Assembly (NCBI GenBank): GCA_947623915.1
Contig: CANQIB010000013.1
Coordinates: forward strand, 1-64,000
Source of the DNA: an uncultured Ruminiclostridium sp.
Lineage (GTDB): Bacteria > Bacillota > Clostridia > Oscillospirales > Ruminococcaceae
DNA length: 64,000 nucleotides
Reading direction: 5' to 3'
In this document: one piece after another, positions 25,220 through 34,073 of the stretch
Layout: every line of letters starts with the position of its first letter
Position numbering within the stretch: the stretch's first letter is position 1
Notes under the pieces: model-generated
The model's input: the letters and a program-made list of their open reading frames with translations, nothing else
The model's database searches: none
Told to the model about the DNA's origin: nothing
Program-made: the position numbers and the translations under genes

Positions 25220-26971
25220 TTATTTGCTCAAGCTGCTTGCTTTATATGTGGTGTGCAAGGTTTCATGTGCAATGTGACTTCCGGGCTCTCCGAGGAAGTT
25301 TTCGTATACTTCCTTAATGTCGGGGCTTTCGTGGGATTTCCTAACCGCACGCTTGGAATCCAGCGAGTAAAGAGCTTTTGCACGCTCGGCACGCAAATCG
25401 GTAAAATTGCGTACCTCGGCAGGCTGAATGACCTGACCGCCGCCGTTTACACAGCCGCCGGGGCAAGCCATGACTTCAATGAACTGAACGTCTACTTCGC
25501 CGTTCTTTACCTGATTGAGCAGCTTCTTAGCGTTTGCCAGGCCGGAAACTACAGCTACCTTAACGGTCTTATCTCCGACTTTGTAATCGGCAAACTTGAT
25601 ACCCTCAACGCCTCTTACCTCGTTAAATTCAACTGGGCTGTCGGGAGCTTCGCCGGTGAGCTTCCATACCGCGGTTCTGAGAGCCGCCTCCATAACGCCG
25701 CCGGTAGCGCCGAATATTACGGCTGCGCCGGAGCCTTCGCTGAGCGGAGAATCAAACTTCTCATCGGGGAGCTCGGTAAAGCGTAAGCCTGCTTTGTTTA
25801 TCATCTTGACCAGCTCTCTGGTGGTGATCGAAATATCAACGTCGGGAACTCCCGCTGCCGATTGGTCATCACGGCCTATTTCAAACTTCTTGGCGGTGCA
25901 GGGCATTACCGATACCGATACGATGTTCTTCGGGTCGATATTTTTCTTCTTTGCCCAGTAGGTCTTGATTATAGCGCCTGCCATCTGCTGCGGAGATTTG
26001 CAGCTTGACAGGTTAGGCAGAAATTCGGGGAAGTAAGCCTCGCAGAAACGTATCCAGCCGGGTGAGCAGGAGGTTATCATCGGCAGTACTCCGCCGTTTT
26101 GCATTCTGTCGATAAATTCATTGGATTCTTCCATAATGGTAAGGTCTGCGCCGAAATTGGTATCAAATACGGCGTCAAAGCCCAAACGTCTGAGCGACGC
26201 GGCGAGCTTGCCCTCTACCGATGTTCCGATAGGATAGCCGAACGCCTCGCCGAGAGAAGCTCTTACCGCGGGAGCGGCCTGTACTACAACGACCTTTTCG
26301 GGATCCGCAAGCGCTTCCCATACCTTGTCGGTATCATCTCTTTCGGATAGAGCGCCTGTAGGACAAGCGGTTATGCACTGTCCGCAGGATACGCAGGCAG
26401 TATCGGCAAGATCCATTCCGAAAGCACAGCTTATTTCGGTGTTGAAACCGCGCTCATTTGCGCCTATTACGCCAACTCCCTGATTCTTTTCGCATACCGC
26501 AACGCAGCGGCGGCAGTTGATGCACTTGTTGTCATCGCGATACATATGCTTTGAGCTGCGGTCGATGTCAAAGCTGTTCTTCGCGCCCTCAAAGTAAGAG
26601 GAATCGTCAACGCCGAGCTCTTTACAAAGAGCCTGTAATTCGCAGTTTCCGCTTCTTGCGCAAGCAAGACAGTCCATGTTATGATTTGAAAGCAAAAGCT
26701 GTAATGTCATCTTTCTGCTTTCCAGAACTGCGGGTGAATGAGTAAGAATATTCTTTCCTTCGTCAAACTTGGATAAGGGATATACACACGCCGCTGTCAG
26801 GCTGCGCGCGCCGCTCATTTCAACAACACAGATACGGCAGGCGCCTATAGCATTGATATCCTTGAGCCAGCAAAGGGTAGGTATTCTTATACCGTTTTGG
26901 CGGCAAGCCTCAAGTATCGTTGTACCCTCTTCTACAGAATATTCTATGCCGTTAATTTTAATATTAACCAT
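25220..26971 (-). CDS. hydA: [FeFe]-hydrogenase catalytic subunit of an electron-bifurcating HydABC complex
   Basis: A 583-residue iron hydrogenase. In order: a [2Fe-2S] plant-ferredoxin domain (CWLKDINAIGACRIC, to about residue 75), a His/Cys [4Fe-4S] site (HNMDCLACARSGNC), two [4Fe-4S] ferredoxin motifs (CINCRRCVAVC; CVSCGQCITACP), then the H-cluster domain. That domain has the three signatures TSCSPGW (L1), MPCTAKKFE (L2) and MACPGGCVNGGGQ (L3). The AGGATAAA region precedes the ATG, 31 bp after hydB. With HydB and HydC it should couple H2 to ferredoxin and NADH. No maturases HydE, F or G lie in the window. Confidence 0.95.
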   Translation of the reverse strand: MVNIKINGIEYSVEEGTTILEACRQNGIRIPTLCWLKDINAIGACRICVVEMSGARSLTAACVYPLSKFDEGKNILTHSPAVLESRKMTLQLLLSNHNMDCLACARSGNCELQALCKELGVDDSSYFEGAKNSFDIDRSSKHMYRDDNKCINCRRCVAVCEKNQGVGVIGANERGFNTEISCAFGMDLADTACVSCGQCITACPTGALSERDDTDKVWEALADPEKVVVVQAAPAVRASLGEAFGYPIGTSVEGKLAASLRRLGFDAVFDTNFGADLTIMEESNEFIDRMQNGGVLPMITSCSPGWIRFCEAYFPEFLPNLSSCKSPQQMAGAIIKTYWAKKKNIDPKNIVSVSVMPCTAKKFEIGRDDQSAAGVPDVDISITTRELVKMINKAGLRFTELPDEKFDSPLSEGSGAAVIFGATGGVMEAALRTAVWKLTGEAPDSPVEFNEVRGVEGIKFADYKVGDKTVKVAVVSGLANAKKLLNQVKNGEVDVQFIEVMACPGGCVNGGGQVIQPAEVRNFTDLRAERAKALYSLDSKRAVRKSHESPDIKEVYENFLGEPGSHIAHETLHTTYKASSLSK

Positions 26972-27002
26972 AGTATAATTTTATCCTTTCACTGATCCGA
27001 TT

Positions 27003-28898
27003 TTATTCCTTTACGATAGCGCCGAACTTGCAGGTTGCCATGCAAGCGCCGCATTTGATACATTTGGAGGTATCAATGCTGTGAGGCTCTTTGACTGTGC
27101 CGGAAATAGCGCCCACAGGACATTTTCTTGCACAGGCGGTGCAGCCCTTACATTTATCGGGATCTATCTTGTATGTGAGCAGATCCTGACATACGCCGGC
27201 AGGACACTTCTTGTCAACAACATGGGCAAGATACTCGTCCTTGAAGTAACGCAGGGTGGAAAGCACAGGGTTCGGTGCAGTCTGACCGAGTCCGCACAAA
27301 GAATTATTCTTTATGTAGTAGCACAGCTTTTCCATCTTGTCGAGATCCTCAAGCGTAGCGTTGCCGGAGGTTATTTTTTCCAACATCTCGTAAAGACGTT
27401 TTGTACCTATACGGCAGGGAGTGCACTTTCCGCAGGACTCGTCAACGGTAAACTCAAGGAAGAACTTCGCAATATCTACCATGCAGTTGTTTTCGTCCAT
27501 TACGATAAGTCCGCCGGAGCCCATCATCGAGCCTATTGAGATAAGGTTATCGTAATCTATCGGGATATCAAGATGTTCAGCCGGAATACAGCCGCCGGAA
27601 GGTCCGCCGGTCTGAGCCGCCTTGAACGCCTTGCCGTTGGGGATACCGCCGCCTATCTCGTATATAACTTCACGCAGCGTCGTGCCCATCGGTATCTCTA
27701 CAAGTCCCGTGTTGTGTATTTTTCCGCCGAGCGCGAATACCTTTGTACCCTTGGATTTTTCGGTACCCATGGAGGCGAACCAGTCGGCGCCGTTAAGTAT
27801 GATCTGGGGGATATTCGCATAGGTCTCAACGTTGTTGAGGATAGTGGGCTTTTGGAACAGTCCGCTTTCGGCAGGGAAAGGAGGACGGGGTCTGGGTTCG
27901 CCTCTGTTGCCTTCGATAGAGGTCATCAGCGCGGTTTCTTCGCCGCAGACGAACGCTCCCGCACCAAGACGGAGGTCAAGATCAAATTTGAAGCCTGTAC
28001 CCAGTATATTTTCACCGAGCAGTCCGTATTCTCTTGCCTGTCCTATTGCTATGCGCAGACGCTCAACGGCGATGGGATATTCCGCACGAACATAAATATA
28101 GCCCTGTGTAGCGCCGATAGCGTAGCCGGCTATCGCCATAGCCTCTATAACGACATGGGGGTCGCCTTCAAGCACCGAACGGTCCATGAATGCGCCGGGG
28201 TCGCCCTCGTCGGCGTTGCAGCATACATATTTCTGATCCGCGTCCTTGACAAGATTTCTGGCAAGCTGCCATTTCTTACCGGTGGGGAATCCGCCGCCGC
28301 CGCGTCCTCTCAGACCTGAATCCAAAACCGTCTGGATAACCTCGTCGGGGGTCATCTGGGTAAGTACCTTTGCCAACGCCTGATAACCGTCAAGCGCGAT
28401 GTATTCTTCGATGTTTTCCGGGCTTATAACGCCGCAGTTTCTTAAAGCAACACGGTGCTGCTTTTTGTAGAAGTTGGTCTCGTTAAGGGACTTGATACCG
28501 TTTTCGGTAACCGTTTCGGAATAAAGCAGTCTTTCAACGACGTTTCCCTTTACCAAATGCTCGGATACTATTTCGGGAATGTTTTCTTCCTTTACCATCG
28601 AATAAAACGAACCTTCGGGATATACGATCATTATGGGACCGAGTGCGCAAAGACCGAAACAGCCCGTCTTAACTACCTTTACTTCGTTTTCGATACCGTT
28701 TTTCTTTAATTCTTCTTCCAGCTTTTTGATAATGCCCATGCTTCCGGAAGAAGTACAACCCGTACCGCCGCAAACCAAAACGTGTTTACGGTATGTACCG
28801 TTCCCCTCGGTTTCAGCGGTGCCGCTTTCTTCCTTGCGGAGCATCATTTGACTGTGCAATTTAGCTTTAATTGCGTCAAGCTCTGCCAGAGTCATCAT
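27003..28898 (-). CDS. hydB: Hydrogenase NADH-binding flavoprotein subunit (NuoF-like)
   Basis: A 631-residue subunit carrying FMN and NAD sites. The N terminus has a thioredoxin-like [2Fe-2S] domain (VCGGTGCTSSGS ... KTGCFGLCALGP). The NuoF core has the NADH and FMN loops GLRGRGGGGFPTGKKW and ADEGDPGAFMDRSVLEGDPH. The NuoF [4Fe-4S] site is ESCGKCTPCRIGTKR. The C terminus adds two ferredoxin clusters (CKGCTACARKCPVGAISG; CIKCGACMATCKFGAI). This module order matches HydB of bifurcating hydrogenases. The track starts at a TTG. I use the ATG at 28898, with AAAGGAA 9 nt upstream. Confidence 0.94.
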   Translation of the reverse strand: MMTLAELDAIKAKLHSQMMLRKEESGTAETEGNGTYRKHVLVCGGTGCTSSGSMGIIKKLEEELKKNGIENEVKVVKTGCFGLCALGPIMIVYPEGSFYSMVKEENIPEIVSEHLVKGNVVERLLYSETVTENGIKSLNETNFYKKQHRVALRNCGVISPENIEEYIALDGYQALAKVLTQMTPDEVIQTVLDSGLRGRGGGGFPTGKKWQLARNLVKDADQKYVCCNADEGDPGAFMDRSVLEGDPHVVIEAMAIAGYAIGATQGYIYVRAEYPIAVERLRIAIGQAREYGLLGENILGTGFKFDLDLRLGAGAFVCGEETALMTSIEGNRGEPRPRPPFPAESGLFQKPTILNNVETYANIPQIILNGADWFASMGTEKSKGTKVFALGGKIHNTGLVEIPMGTTLREVIYEIGGGIPNGKAFKAAQTGGPSGGCIPAEHLDIPIDYDNLISIGSMMGSGGLIVMDENNCMVDIAKFFLEFTVDESCGKCTPCRIGTKRLYEMLEKITSGNATLEDLDKMEKLCYYIKNNSLCGLGQTAPNPVLSTLRYFKDEYLAHVVDKKCPAGVCQDLLTYKIDPDKCKGCTACARKCPVGAISGTVKEPHSIDTSKCIKCGACMATCKFGAIVKE

Positions 28899-28990
28899 AA
28901 ATAAATTTCCTTTCAATATGTATTTTTTGAATCAAAGCCGATCTTCCTTTCCGTAAACCGTATGTCGGAAAGAAAAGTCAAACCGAACCG

Positions 28991-29488
28991 TTATTCCTTA
29001 TATTTAGCGAGGATACCTTCGACTTCGTCTACCTTGAGTCTGCCGTATACGTCGTCGTTGATAGTCATAACGGGAGCAAGACCGCACGCGCCTATACATC
29101 TGCACGCATCAAGCGAGAAAAGTCCGTCGGGAGTAAGCTCTCCGCCGTTTATGCCGAGCACTTCCTGCAGCTTATTATACACATCTCCGGAACCTTTGAC
29201 GTAGCAGGCGGTACCAAGACATACGGAAATTTTGTATTTGCCCTTGGGATTTATGGAGAACTGTGCATAGAAAGTCACAACTCCGTATACCTTTTCCAAA
29301 GGAATACCCATTTCCTCCGCGATGATCGTCTGCACCTCTATGGGCAGATAACCGTAAATTTCCTGAGCCTGCTGTAGCACCGGCATCAGGGCACCTTTGT
29401 GTCCTTTTTCCTTGTTGATAACTTCCATGAGCTTTTGCTCCTGCTCAGGCGTCTGGGAAAAAGCGACAACGCTTTTCTTAAAAGCCAT
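28991..29488 (-). CDS. hydC: Hydrogenase NuoE-like [2Fe-2S] subunit
   Basis: A 165-residue thioredoxin-fold [2Fe-2S] protein, first gene of the hyd operon. The cluster ligands are C-x4-C in CLGTACYVKG and C-x3-C in CRCIGACGLAP, as in NuoE and HydC. The helical N terminus (LMPVLQQAQEIYGYLPIEVQ) and VYGVVTFYAQF are typical. A textbook AAGGAGG stands 7 nt before the ATG, suggesting strong translation. A 12-bp perfect palindrome, ACCTCTAGAGGT, lies just upstream, and the transcript probably has a leader of more than 200 nt (separate entry). hydB follows after a 90-bp gap containing a small hairpin. Confidence 0.94.
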   Translation of the reverse strand: MAFKKSVVAFSQTPEQEQKLMEVINKEKGHKGALMPVLQQAQEIYGYLPIEVQTIIAEEMGIPLEKVYGVVTFYAQFSINPKGKYKISVCLGTACYVKGSGDVYNKLQEVLGINGGELTPDGLFSLDACRCIGACGLAPVMTINDDVYGRLKVDEVEGILAKYKE

Positions 29489-29740
29489 TGTTCAGCCTCC
29501 TTAAAATAACCTCTAGAGGTATAGATACACAATCACAGCAGAAAATATCCGCTGACATAAGGCGATAGACCTCGTTTAACAACGGAAAAGCCCGTAGTTG
29601 TGCGAGGCGTGCCGATTTAGGCAGCGGTTTTTTTCTCAGTAATCCCCAAGGGACGTACCGCAGGGTCGGGACAGGGTACTTTCGGACAAACCGACACATT
29701 ACTCTGCCGCTGATTGATACTATAATTTTATCATAAATGC
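29489..29740 (-). promoter_or_regulatory. Long structured leader of the hydCBA operon
   Basis: Reading the minus strand, an AT-rich promoter-like zone (about 29713-29750) is followed by over 200 nt of potential structure before hydC. GTACC...GGTAC brackets 29657-29681, TCCC/GGGA sits beside it, and CCTCG/CGAGG with nested ACAAC/GTTGT spans 29571-29607. CCGCTG (29622-29627 on the plus strand reads CAGCGG) can pair with either of two CAGCGG copies, one upstream (29707-29712) and one downstream (29549-29554). This suggests mutually exclusive folds. ACCTCTAGAGGT at 29509-29520 may be an operator. I cannot match this to a known riboswitch class. Confidence 0.5.
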
Positions 29741-29825
29741 AAAAAAAAATCCATAGTGTTTTAGCGTTTTGTTCAAAAAAACACGAAAAACGGATATAGA
29801 AAATTCGGTCGATTTTTTATGCAAT

Positions 29826-29853
29826 TTGACTAAAAAAAGTTTTTGGGTATAAT
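29826..29853 (+). promoter_or_regulatory. Upstream promoter of the amylase operon
   Basis: TTGACT (29826-29831), 16 bp, TATAAT (29848-29853). Between this and the second promoter lies a hairpin TTCCCG/CGGGAG (about 29888-29913), so the upstream transcript has an extra structured leader. Confidence 0.65.
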
Positions 29854-29941
29854 ATTTCCTTATTTTGTCGCCGTTTGGAGCAAAAATTTCCCGTAAGCAA
29901 TTTTTATCGGGAGCGATTTCGTATAAAATTTTTTCGGCAAT

Positions 29942-29970
29942 TTGACAAAACAGCCGTAAAGAGTTATAAT
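29942..29970 (+). promoter_or_regulatory. Proximal promoter of the amylase operon
   Basis: TTGACA (29942-29947), exactly 17 bp, TATAAT (29965-29970): a full consensus match about 40 nt before the amylase start. Confidence 0.85.
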
Positions 29971-30009
29971 ATTATGTAAAAAATTTAAGAACAAAAAAGG
30001 GGACACATT

Positions 30010-31323
30010 ATGTGGTTTGAGAATGCGTGTGTATATCACATTTATCCGTTGGGGTACTGCGGCTGTGAAAAGCAAAACGAATATAAAGAGCCTAAAAACA
30101 GGCTTTCCGTTATTGAGGACAACATCGGACATATCAAATCGATGGGGTTCAATACCGTCTATTTCGGACCTGTATTTCAATCGGTCGCTCACGGATACGA
30201 TACAGTGGATTATACCAAGATAGACAGCCGTTTGGGCACCAACGAGGATTTTGCGCGGCTTTGCAAAAAGCTCCATGAAAACGACATAAAGGTCGTGCTG
30301 GACGGCGTGTTCAATCATGTGGGACGCGATTTTGAAAAGTTCAAAGAGCTTAGGAACGGGAATTGGGAATACCGCGACTGGTTTCATGTTCATGACGGCA
30401 ATTCCTGCTACAACGACGGCTTTTATTACGAAGGCTGGGAGGGACATTACGAGCTGGTAAAGCTGAATTTGTACAATCCCGCTGTAAAAGAATACATAAA
30501 ACAATGTATCACCGACTGGGTAAAGGAATTTGACATCGACGGACTGCGCCTTGACGTCGCTTACTGTCTTGATCTTAATTTCCTTAAAGAGCTGCACGGT
30601 CATTGTAAATGGCTGAAAAACGATTTTTGGCTTCTCGGTGAAACGCTGCACGGGGATTACAATAAATGGATGAACGCGGAAATGTTGGACAGCGTAACAA
30701 ACTACGAGTGTTATAAGGGCTTGTTTTCCAGCTTTAACGATATGAATATGTTCGAGATAGCACATTCGCTGAACCGTCAGTTCGGAGCTGAAAACTGGTG
30801 CCTTTATACCGGCAAGCTGCTGTATTCTTTCGTTGATAATCACGATGTTTCAAGAATAGCTACCATGCTAAAAAACAAAAATCATATCCCGCTTATTTAT
30901 CCTTTGCTGTTCACCATGCCCGGCATACCCGGGGTATATTACGGAAGTGAATACGGCATAGAGGGGGACAAGCATCACGGCGACGACGCTTTGCGCACGG
31001 CATGGGACGGCGAGGCTTTCAAAAACAACGGGCTGTGCGAGCTTACCGATCTTATCTCTAAGCTGTGCGAATTAAGGAGCGGCAGCAAGGCTTTGGCTCA
31101 CGGCGGGTTTAAAAATTTGCAGCTCACCAACCGCCAGTATTCGTTCCGCCGCGACGCCGACGGGGAAACGGTGGTATTGCTGCTCAATATAGATGAAGCT
31201 CCGTTTGATATGAACATAGGCATAAGCGGGGATTTCACCGATATACTTACCGGCGAAAAGGTAGATCTGTCCGCTCCTGTTCATATGGATGGTTATAGTG
31301 TGAAAATTGCTGTAAACAAATGA
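30010..31323 (+). CDS. GH13 alpha-amylase family enzyme, intracellular
   Basis: A 437-residue glycoside hydrolase of family 13. It has the four conserved regions: DGVFNHVG (I), GLRLDVAY with the nucleophile Asp (II), LLGETLHG with the acid Glu (III) and FVDNHDVSR (IV). There is no signal peptide, so it acts in the cytosol on imported or stored glucans, as a maltodextrin-degrading enzyme such as neopullulanase or cyclomaltodextrinase. The short length leaves no extra starch-binding domain. AAGGGGA precedes the ATG. Its stop overlaps the ATG of the HAD gene. Glycogen phosphorylase is 3.5 kb away on the other strand. The exact linkage specificity is not readable. Confidence 0.9.
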   Translation: MWFENACVYHIYPLGYCGCEKQNEYKEPKNRLSVIEDNIGHIKSMGFNTVYFGPVFQSVAHGYDTVDYTKIDSRLGTNEDFARLCKKLHENDIKVVLDGVFNHVGRDFEKFKELRNGNWEYRDWFHVHDGNSCYNDGFYYEGWEGHYELVKLNLYNPAVKEYIKQCITDWVKEFDIDGLRLDVAYCLDLNFLKELHGHCKWLKNDFWLLGETLHGDYNKWMNAEMLDSVTNYECYKGLFSSFNDMNMFEIAHSLNRQFGAENWCLYTGKLLYSFVDNHDVSRIATMLKNKNHIPLIYPLLFTMPGIPGVYYGSEYGIEGDKHHGDDALRTAWDGEAFKNNGLCELTDLISKLCELRSGSKALAHGGFKNLQLTNRQYSFRRDADGETVVLLLNIDEAPFDMNIGISGDFTDILTGEKVDLSAPVHMDGYSVKIAVNK

Positions 31324-31982
31324 TAAAATGCGTTATCTTTGATATGGACGGGACGCTGCTGGACACCGAAACGGTCGCCCTTATCGCATGGCAAAAGGTG
31401 ATAGATACCTACGGGCTGGACATGGATCTCACTTTGCCGATAATGTCGATAGGGCTGAATTACAACTCCATGGAAAAGCTGTTCATCGAGCATATGGGAT
31501 CGGATTTCCCGTTTCACAAATACTGGGAAGAGTCAAGGCGGTTTGTCGCCGAATACATTCAGGAACACGGCGTAGCGGTGAAAAAAGGCTTTGCCGAGCT
31601 GTCTGATTATCTTCATAAAAAGGGTATAAAGTCGCTGGTCGCTACCTCGTCGTTTCGTGAGTCAGCGGTAAAAAAGCTGACGCGCACGGGTATATCGGAA
31701 CGTTTTGACGGTATTGTAGGCGGCGACGAGATAGTAAACGGCAAGCCAGATCCTGAAATATTCCTTAAAGCGGCGGAGCTTTCCGGCTGTTCAAAGCAGG
31801 AGCTGATAATAGTCGAGGACAGCGAAAACGGCGTAAAATCCGCGTTGGCTTCCGGCATACGGTGCGTTTATATAAAAGATATAAAGGATATAGATCCGCA
31901 GACGGAAAGCCGTGTTTTCGCGCGTGCGGAGGACCTATCGGGGATCATTGATATAATAGGATCTTTGAACCGTCAAGAGTAA
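31320..31982 (+). CDS. HAD-superfamily hydrolase, beta-phosphoglucomutase-like
   Basis: A 220-residue HAD subfamily IA protein. Motif I is [10 protein letters not shown] with both aspartates, motif II the Ser/Thr in VATSSF, motif III the Lys in [10 protein letters not shown], and motif [13 protein letters not shown] helical cap domain follows motif I, as in beta-phosphoglucomutase and small sugar phosphatases. The start overlaps the amylase stop (ATGA-type overlap), so the two are translationally coupled. This suits a role in maltose or maltodextrin phosphate metabolism, although a general sugar-phosphatase role remains possible. Confidence 0.85.
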   Translation: MIKCVIFDMDGTLLDTETVALIAWQKVIDTYGLDMDLTLPIMSIGLNYNSMEKLFIEHMGSDFPFHKYWEESRRFVAEYIQEHGVAVKKGFAELSDYLHKKGIKSLVATSSFRESAVKKLTRTGISERFDGIVGGDEIVNGKPDPEIFLKAAELSGCSKQELIIVEDSENGVKSALASGIRCVYIKDIKDIDPQTESRVFARAEDLSGIIDIIGSLNRQE

Positions 31983-32001
31983 AAGAAAGGGAGAATGGGA
32001 A

Positions 32002-32925
32002 ATGCCGATAAATATACCTAACAATCTTCCGGCGTTCAGCACGTTGGTAAGCGAGAATATATTTGTTATGGCAGACGAAAAGGCGTCAAAACAGGATATA
32101 CGTCCGTTAAAGGTCGCTATCGTGAACCTTATGCCTACCAAAATAGTTACCGAAACACAACTGCTCAGGCTGCTCAGTAATACGCCCTTGCAGGTGGATA
32201 TAACCTTGGTAAAGACCGAAACGCACAATCCGAAAAACACCTCGCAGGAGCATCTTATAAATTTTTATACAACCTTTAATGAGATAAAAGAACAGTATTT
32301 TGACGCGCTGATAATTACCGGCGCACCGGTAGAATTACTGAATTTTGAATCGGTGAATTATTGGAGGGAGCTTTGCGACATCATGGAATGGAGCAAAAGC
32401 CATGCTTTTAGTACCGTGCATATCTGTTGGGCGGCGTTTGCCGGATTATATTACCATTACGGTATACAAAAGCGTGTGCTGAACAAAAAGCTGTTCGGCG
32501 TTTTTCCCCATAAGATAAACGCGATAAACCACCCGCTGCTTAAAGGATTTGACGATGTGTTCATGGTGCCTCATTCCCGTTATACGGAAGTGGATATAAA
32601 CGAGATAGAGCGCCACCCCGACCTTGCGCTGCTGGCGTATTCGGACATTGCGGGAGCGTACATTATCGCGGACAGGAGCAATCGCCAGATATTTATTACC
32701 GGTCACGGCGAATACGACCGCAACACCCTCAAAGATGAATATATGAGGGACGTTGAAAAGGGCCTGCCGATAGATATTCCGTATAATTATTTTCCGAATG
32801 ACGATCCCAAACTTATGCCTATGTTTTCATGGCGCGGTCATGCAAGCCTTATGTATTCAAACTGGCTGAATTTCTGTGTATATCAGGAAACTCCGTACGA
32901 CCTCACAAAGATAAAATCGCTTTGA
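32002..32925 (+). CDS. metA: Homoserine O-acetyltransferase, MetA type
   Basis: A 307-residue MetA-family enzyme activating homoserine for methionine synthesis. The nucleophile Cys lies in [12 protein letters not shown] (near residue 142), His in [10 protein letters not shown] (near residue 195), and the partner Glu in GHGEYDRNT (near 237). In the acyl-CoA selecting segment [16 protein letters not shown], a Glu follows TGAPV; published work on Bacillus MetA links this Glu to acetyl-CoA use, versus Gly in succinyl-using enzymes. The name therefore favours acetyltransferase. GAAAGGGAGA precedes the ATG, 19 bp after the HAD gene. No SAM or T-box leader is seen upstream. Confidence 0.92.
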   Translation: MPINIPNNLPAFSTLVSENIFVMADEKASKQDIRPLKVAIVNLMPTKIVTETQLLRLLSNTPLQVDITLVKTETHNPKNTSQEHLINFYTTFNEIKEQYFDALIITGAPVELLNFESVNYWRELCDIMEWSKSHAFSTVHICWAAFAGLYYHYGIQKRVLNKKLFGVFPHKINAINHPLLKGFDDVFMVPHSRYTEVDINEIERHPDLALLAYSDIAGAYIIADRSNRQIFITGHGEYDRNTLKDEYMRDVEKGLPIDIPYNYFPNDDPKLMPMFSWRGHASLMYSNWLNFCVYQETPYDLTKIKSL

Positions 32926-32936
32926 GCCGAAAACCA

Positions 32937-33590
32937 ATGATGAAAAAAGAACTTATCAAACGCTACATAATGCTGACGGTCGGGCTGCTTTTCAGCGCAT
33001 TCGGTGTGGCGGCGGCAAAGCACGGCGAGCTTGGCGTTTCACCTATATCATCGGTCGCTAACATTGTCAGCATAAGGTTCGATTTTCTGACAATGGGCAC
33101 ATGGCTGATAATCTGGAACTGTGTGCTTATTCTCGGACAGATACTTATTTTGCGCAGGGAGTTTAAGCCGATACAGCTGCTGCAAGTGCCGCTGTCGTTC
33201 GTTTTCGGGTGGTTCACCGACCTTGGAATGTGGTGTTTTTCGGCGATACCGTCGGACGTTTATCCCATTCAGCTGGGTATGGTGCTGCTCGGAGTTATCC
33301 TGCTTGCGTTCGGGATAACGCTTGCGGTAGAGGCCGACGTTATCATGAACTCCGGCGAGGCTTTTGTAAAAGACGTCGCCGACAAGCTGCACAAAAACTT
33401 CGGCAACGTCAAGGTGGTATTTGATATAAGCTGCGTTGCGCTTTCGATATTGCTGTCGTTTATCTTTTTCGGCGAGATAAGGGGCGCAAGAGAGGGAACG
33501 GTGATCGCCGCGGTTTTCACCGGCTTTACGGTGAAATTTTTCCGCAGATACCTCGGCAAGCCTTTACAGAAGATACTTTCGGAAAGGTGA
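32937..33590 (+). CDS. YczE/YitT-like integral membrane protein
   Basis: A 217-residue polytopic membrane protein with about five hydrophobic segments. It starts KKELIKRYIMLTVGLLFSAFGVAAAKHGELGVSPI. The pattern GLxxxxxGvaxxxxaxLGxsPissv resembles the YczE/YitT/DUF6198 membrane-protein group, whose function is not established. It follows metA by 11 bp, with a poor ribosome binding site, and ends 4 bp before crcB, so all three look cotranscribed. No transport substrate can be read from the sequence. The track's longer start overlaps metA and is not supported. Confidence 0.75.
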   Translation: MMKKELIKRYIMLTVGLLFSAFGVAAAKHGELGVSPISSVANIVSIRFDFLTMGTWLIIWNCVLILGQILILRREFKPIQLLQVPLSFVFGWFTDLGMWCFSAIPSDVYPIQLGMVLLGVILLAFGITLAVEADVIMNSGEAFVKDVADKLHKNFGNVKVVFDISCVALSILLSFIFFGEIRGAREGTVIAAVFTGFTVKFFRRYLGKPLQKILSER

Positions 33591-33594
33591 AAAT

Positions 33595-33957
33595 ATGGTA
33601 AATTGTCTTTTTGTAGGACTGGGCGGATTTGTCGGCTCGGTCTGCCGATATCTTATAGGACTTATCCCGCTTCAGCCGGATAACGGTTTTCCTATAAAAA
33701 CGTTGGCTATAAATATAACAGGCTCGTTTCTGATAGGGCTTATCGCCGCTCTTGCGGCTAAATTTCCCGACGCCGACCCAAGGCTGATGCTTATGCTGAG
33801 GGTAGGGATATGCGGAGGGTTTACCACTTTTTCGACCTTTGCTTATGAATCGCTGGACTTGTTCAAGTCCGGCAGCATAGTGGTCGCGTTATCGTATGTT
33901 ATACTTAGCGCGGTGCTGAGCATATTAGCCGCTTTCGCGGCACAGCTTATCGTTTAG
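33595..33957 (+). CDS. crcB: Fluoride exporter of the CrcB/Fluc family
   Basis: A 120-residue protein with four membrane helices. The family segments are GLGGFVGSVCRYLIG at the N terminus, LAINITGSFLIGLIAAL (the Asn-x-x-Gly-Ser pore helix) and GICGGFTTFSTFAYE (the Phe-rich and Ser/Thr track). These small proteins assemble as antiparallel dimers that let fluoride leave the cell. AAGGTG stands 6 nt before the ATG. Fluoride exporters often follow a fluoride riboswitch; here the gene lies inside an operon and I saw none directly upstream. Only one copy is present in the window, so a homodimer or a distant partner is needed. Confidence 0.93.
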   Translation: MVNCLFVGLGGFVGSVCRYLIGLIPLQPDNGFPIKTLAINITGSFLIGLIAALAAKFPDADPRLMLMLRVGICGGFTTFSTFAYESLDLFKSGSIVVALSYVILSAVLSILAAFAAQLIV

Positions 33958-34000
33958 GAGATCTTCCCACGGTTTGTTATTAAAGGAAATTAAAAAAATA

Positions 34001-34045
34001 TAAACGGGCTTTCGAGGCTGATAACAGCGCCGAAAGCCCGTTTTG
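34001..34045. terminator. Bidirectional terminator between crcB and the formate/nitrite transporter gene
   Basis: AAACGGGCTTTCG pairs perfectly with CGAAAGCCCGTTT over a 16-nt loop. T- or A-runs on both sides suit the two convergent genes. Confidence 0.85.
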
Positions 34046-34073
34046 TGTGCGTCAAAACTTACGAATTTGAGAA

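Noticed and set aside
29489-29712. TPP riboswitch in the hydC leader
   Set aside because: CTGAGA and a CAGCGGA-like segment appear, but the conserved surrounding core does not, and the genes are not thiamine genes.
29860-30843. 327-residue minus-strand ORF
   Set aside because: It overlaps the amylase promoters and the first part of the GH13 gene, which carries all four family motifs.
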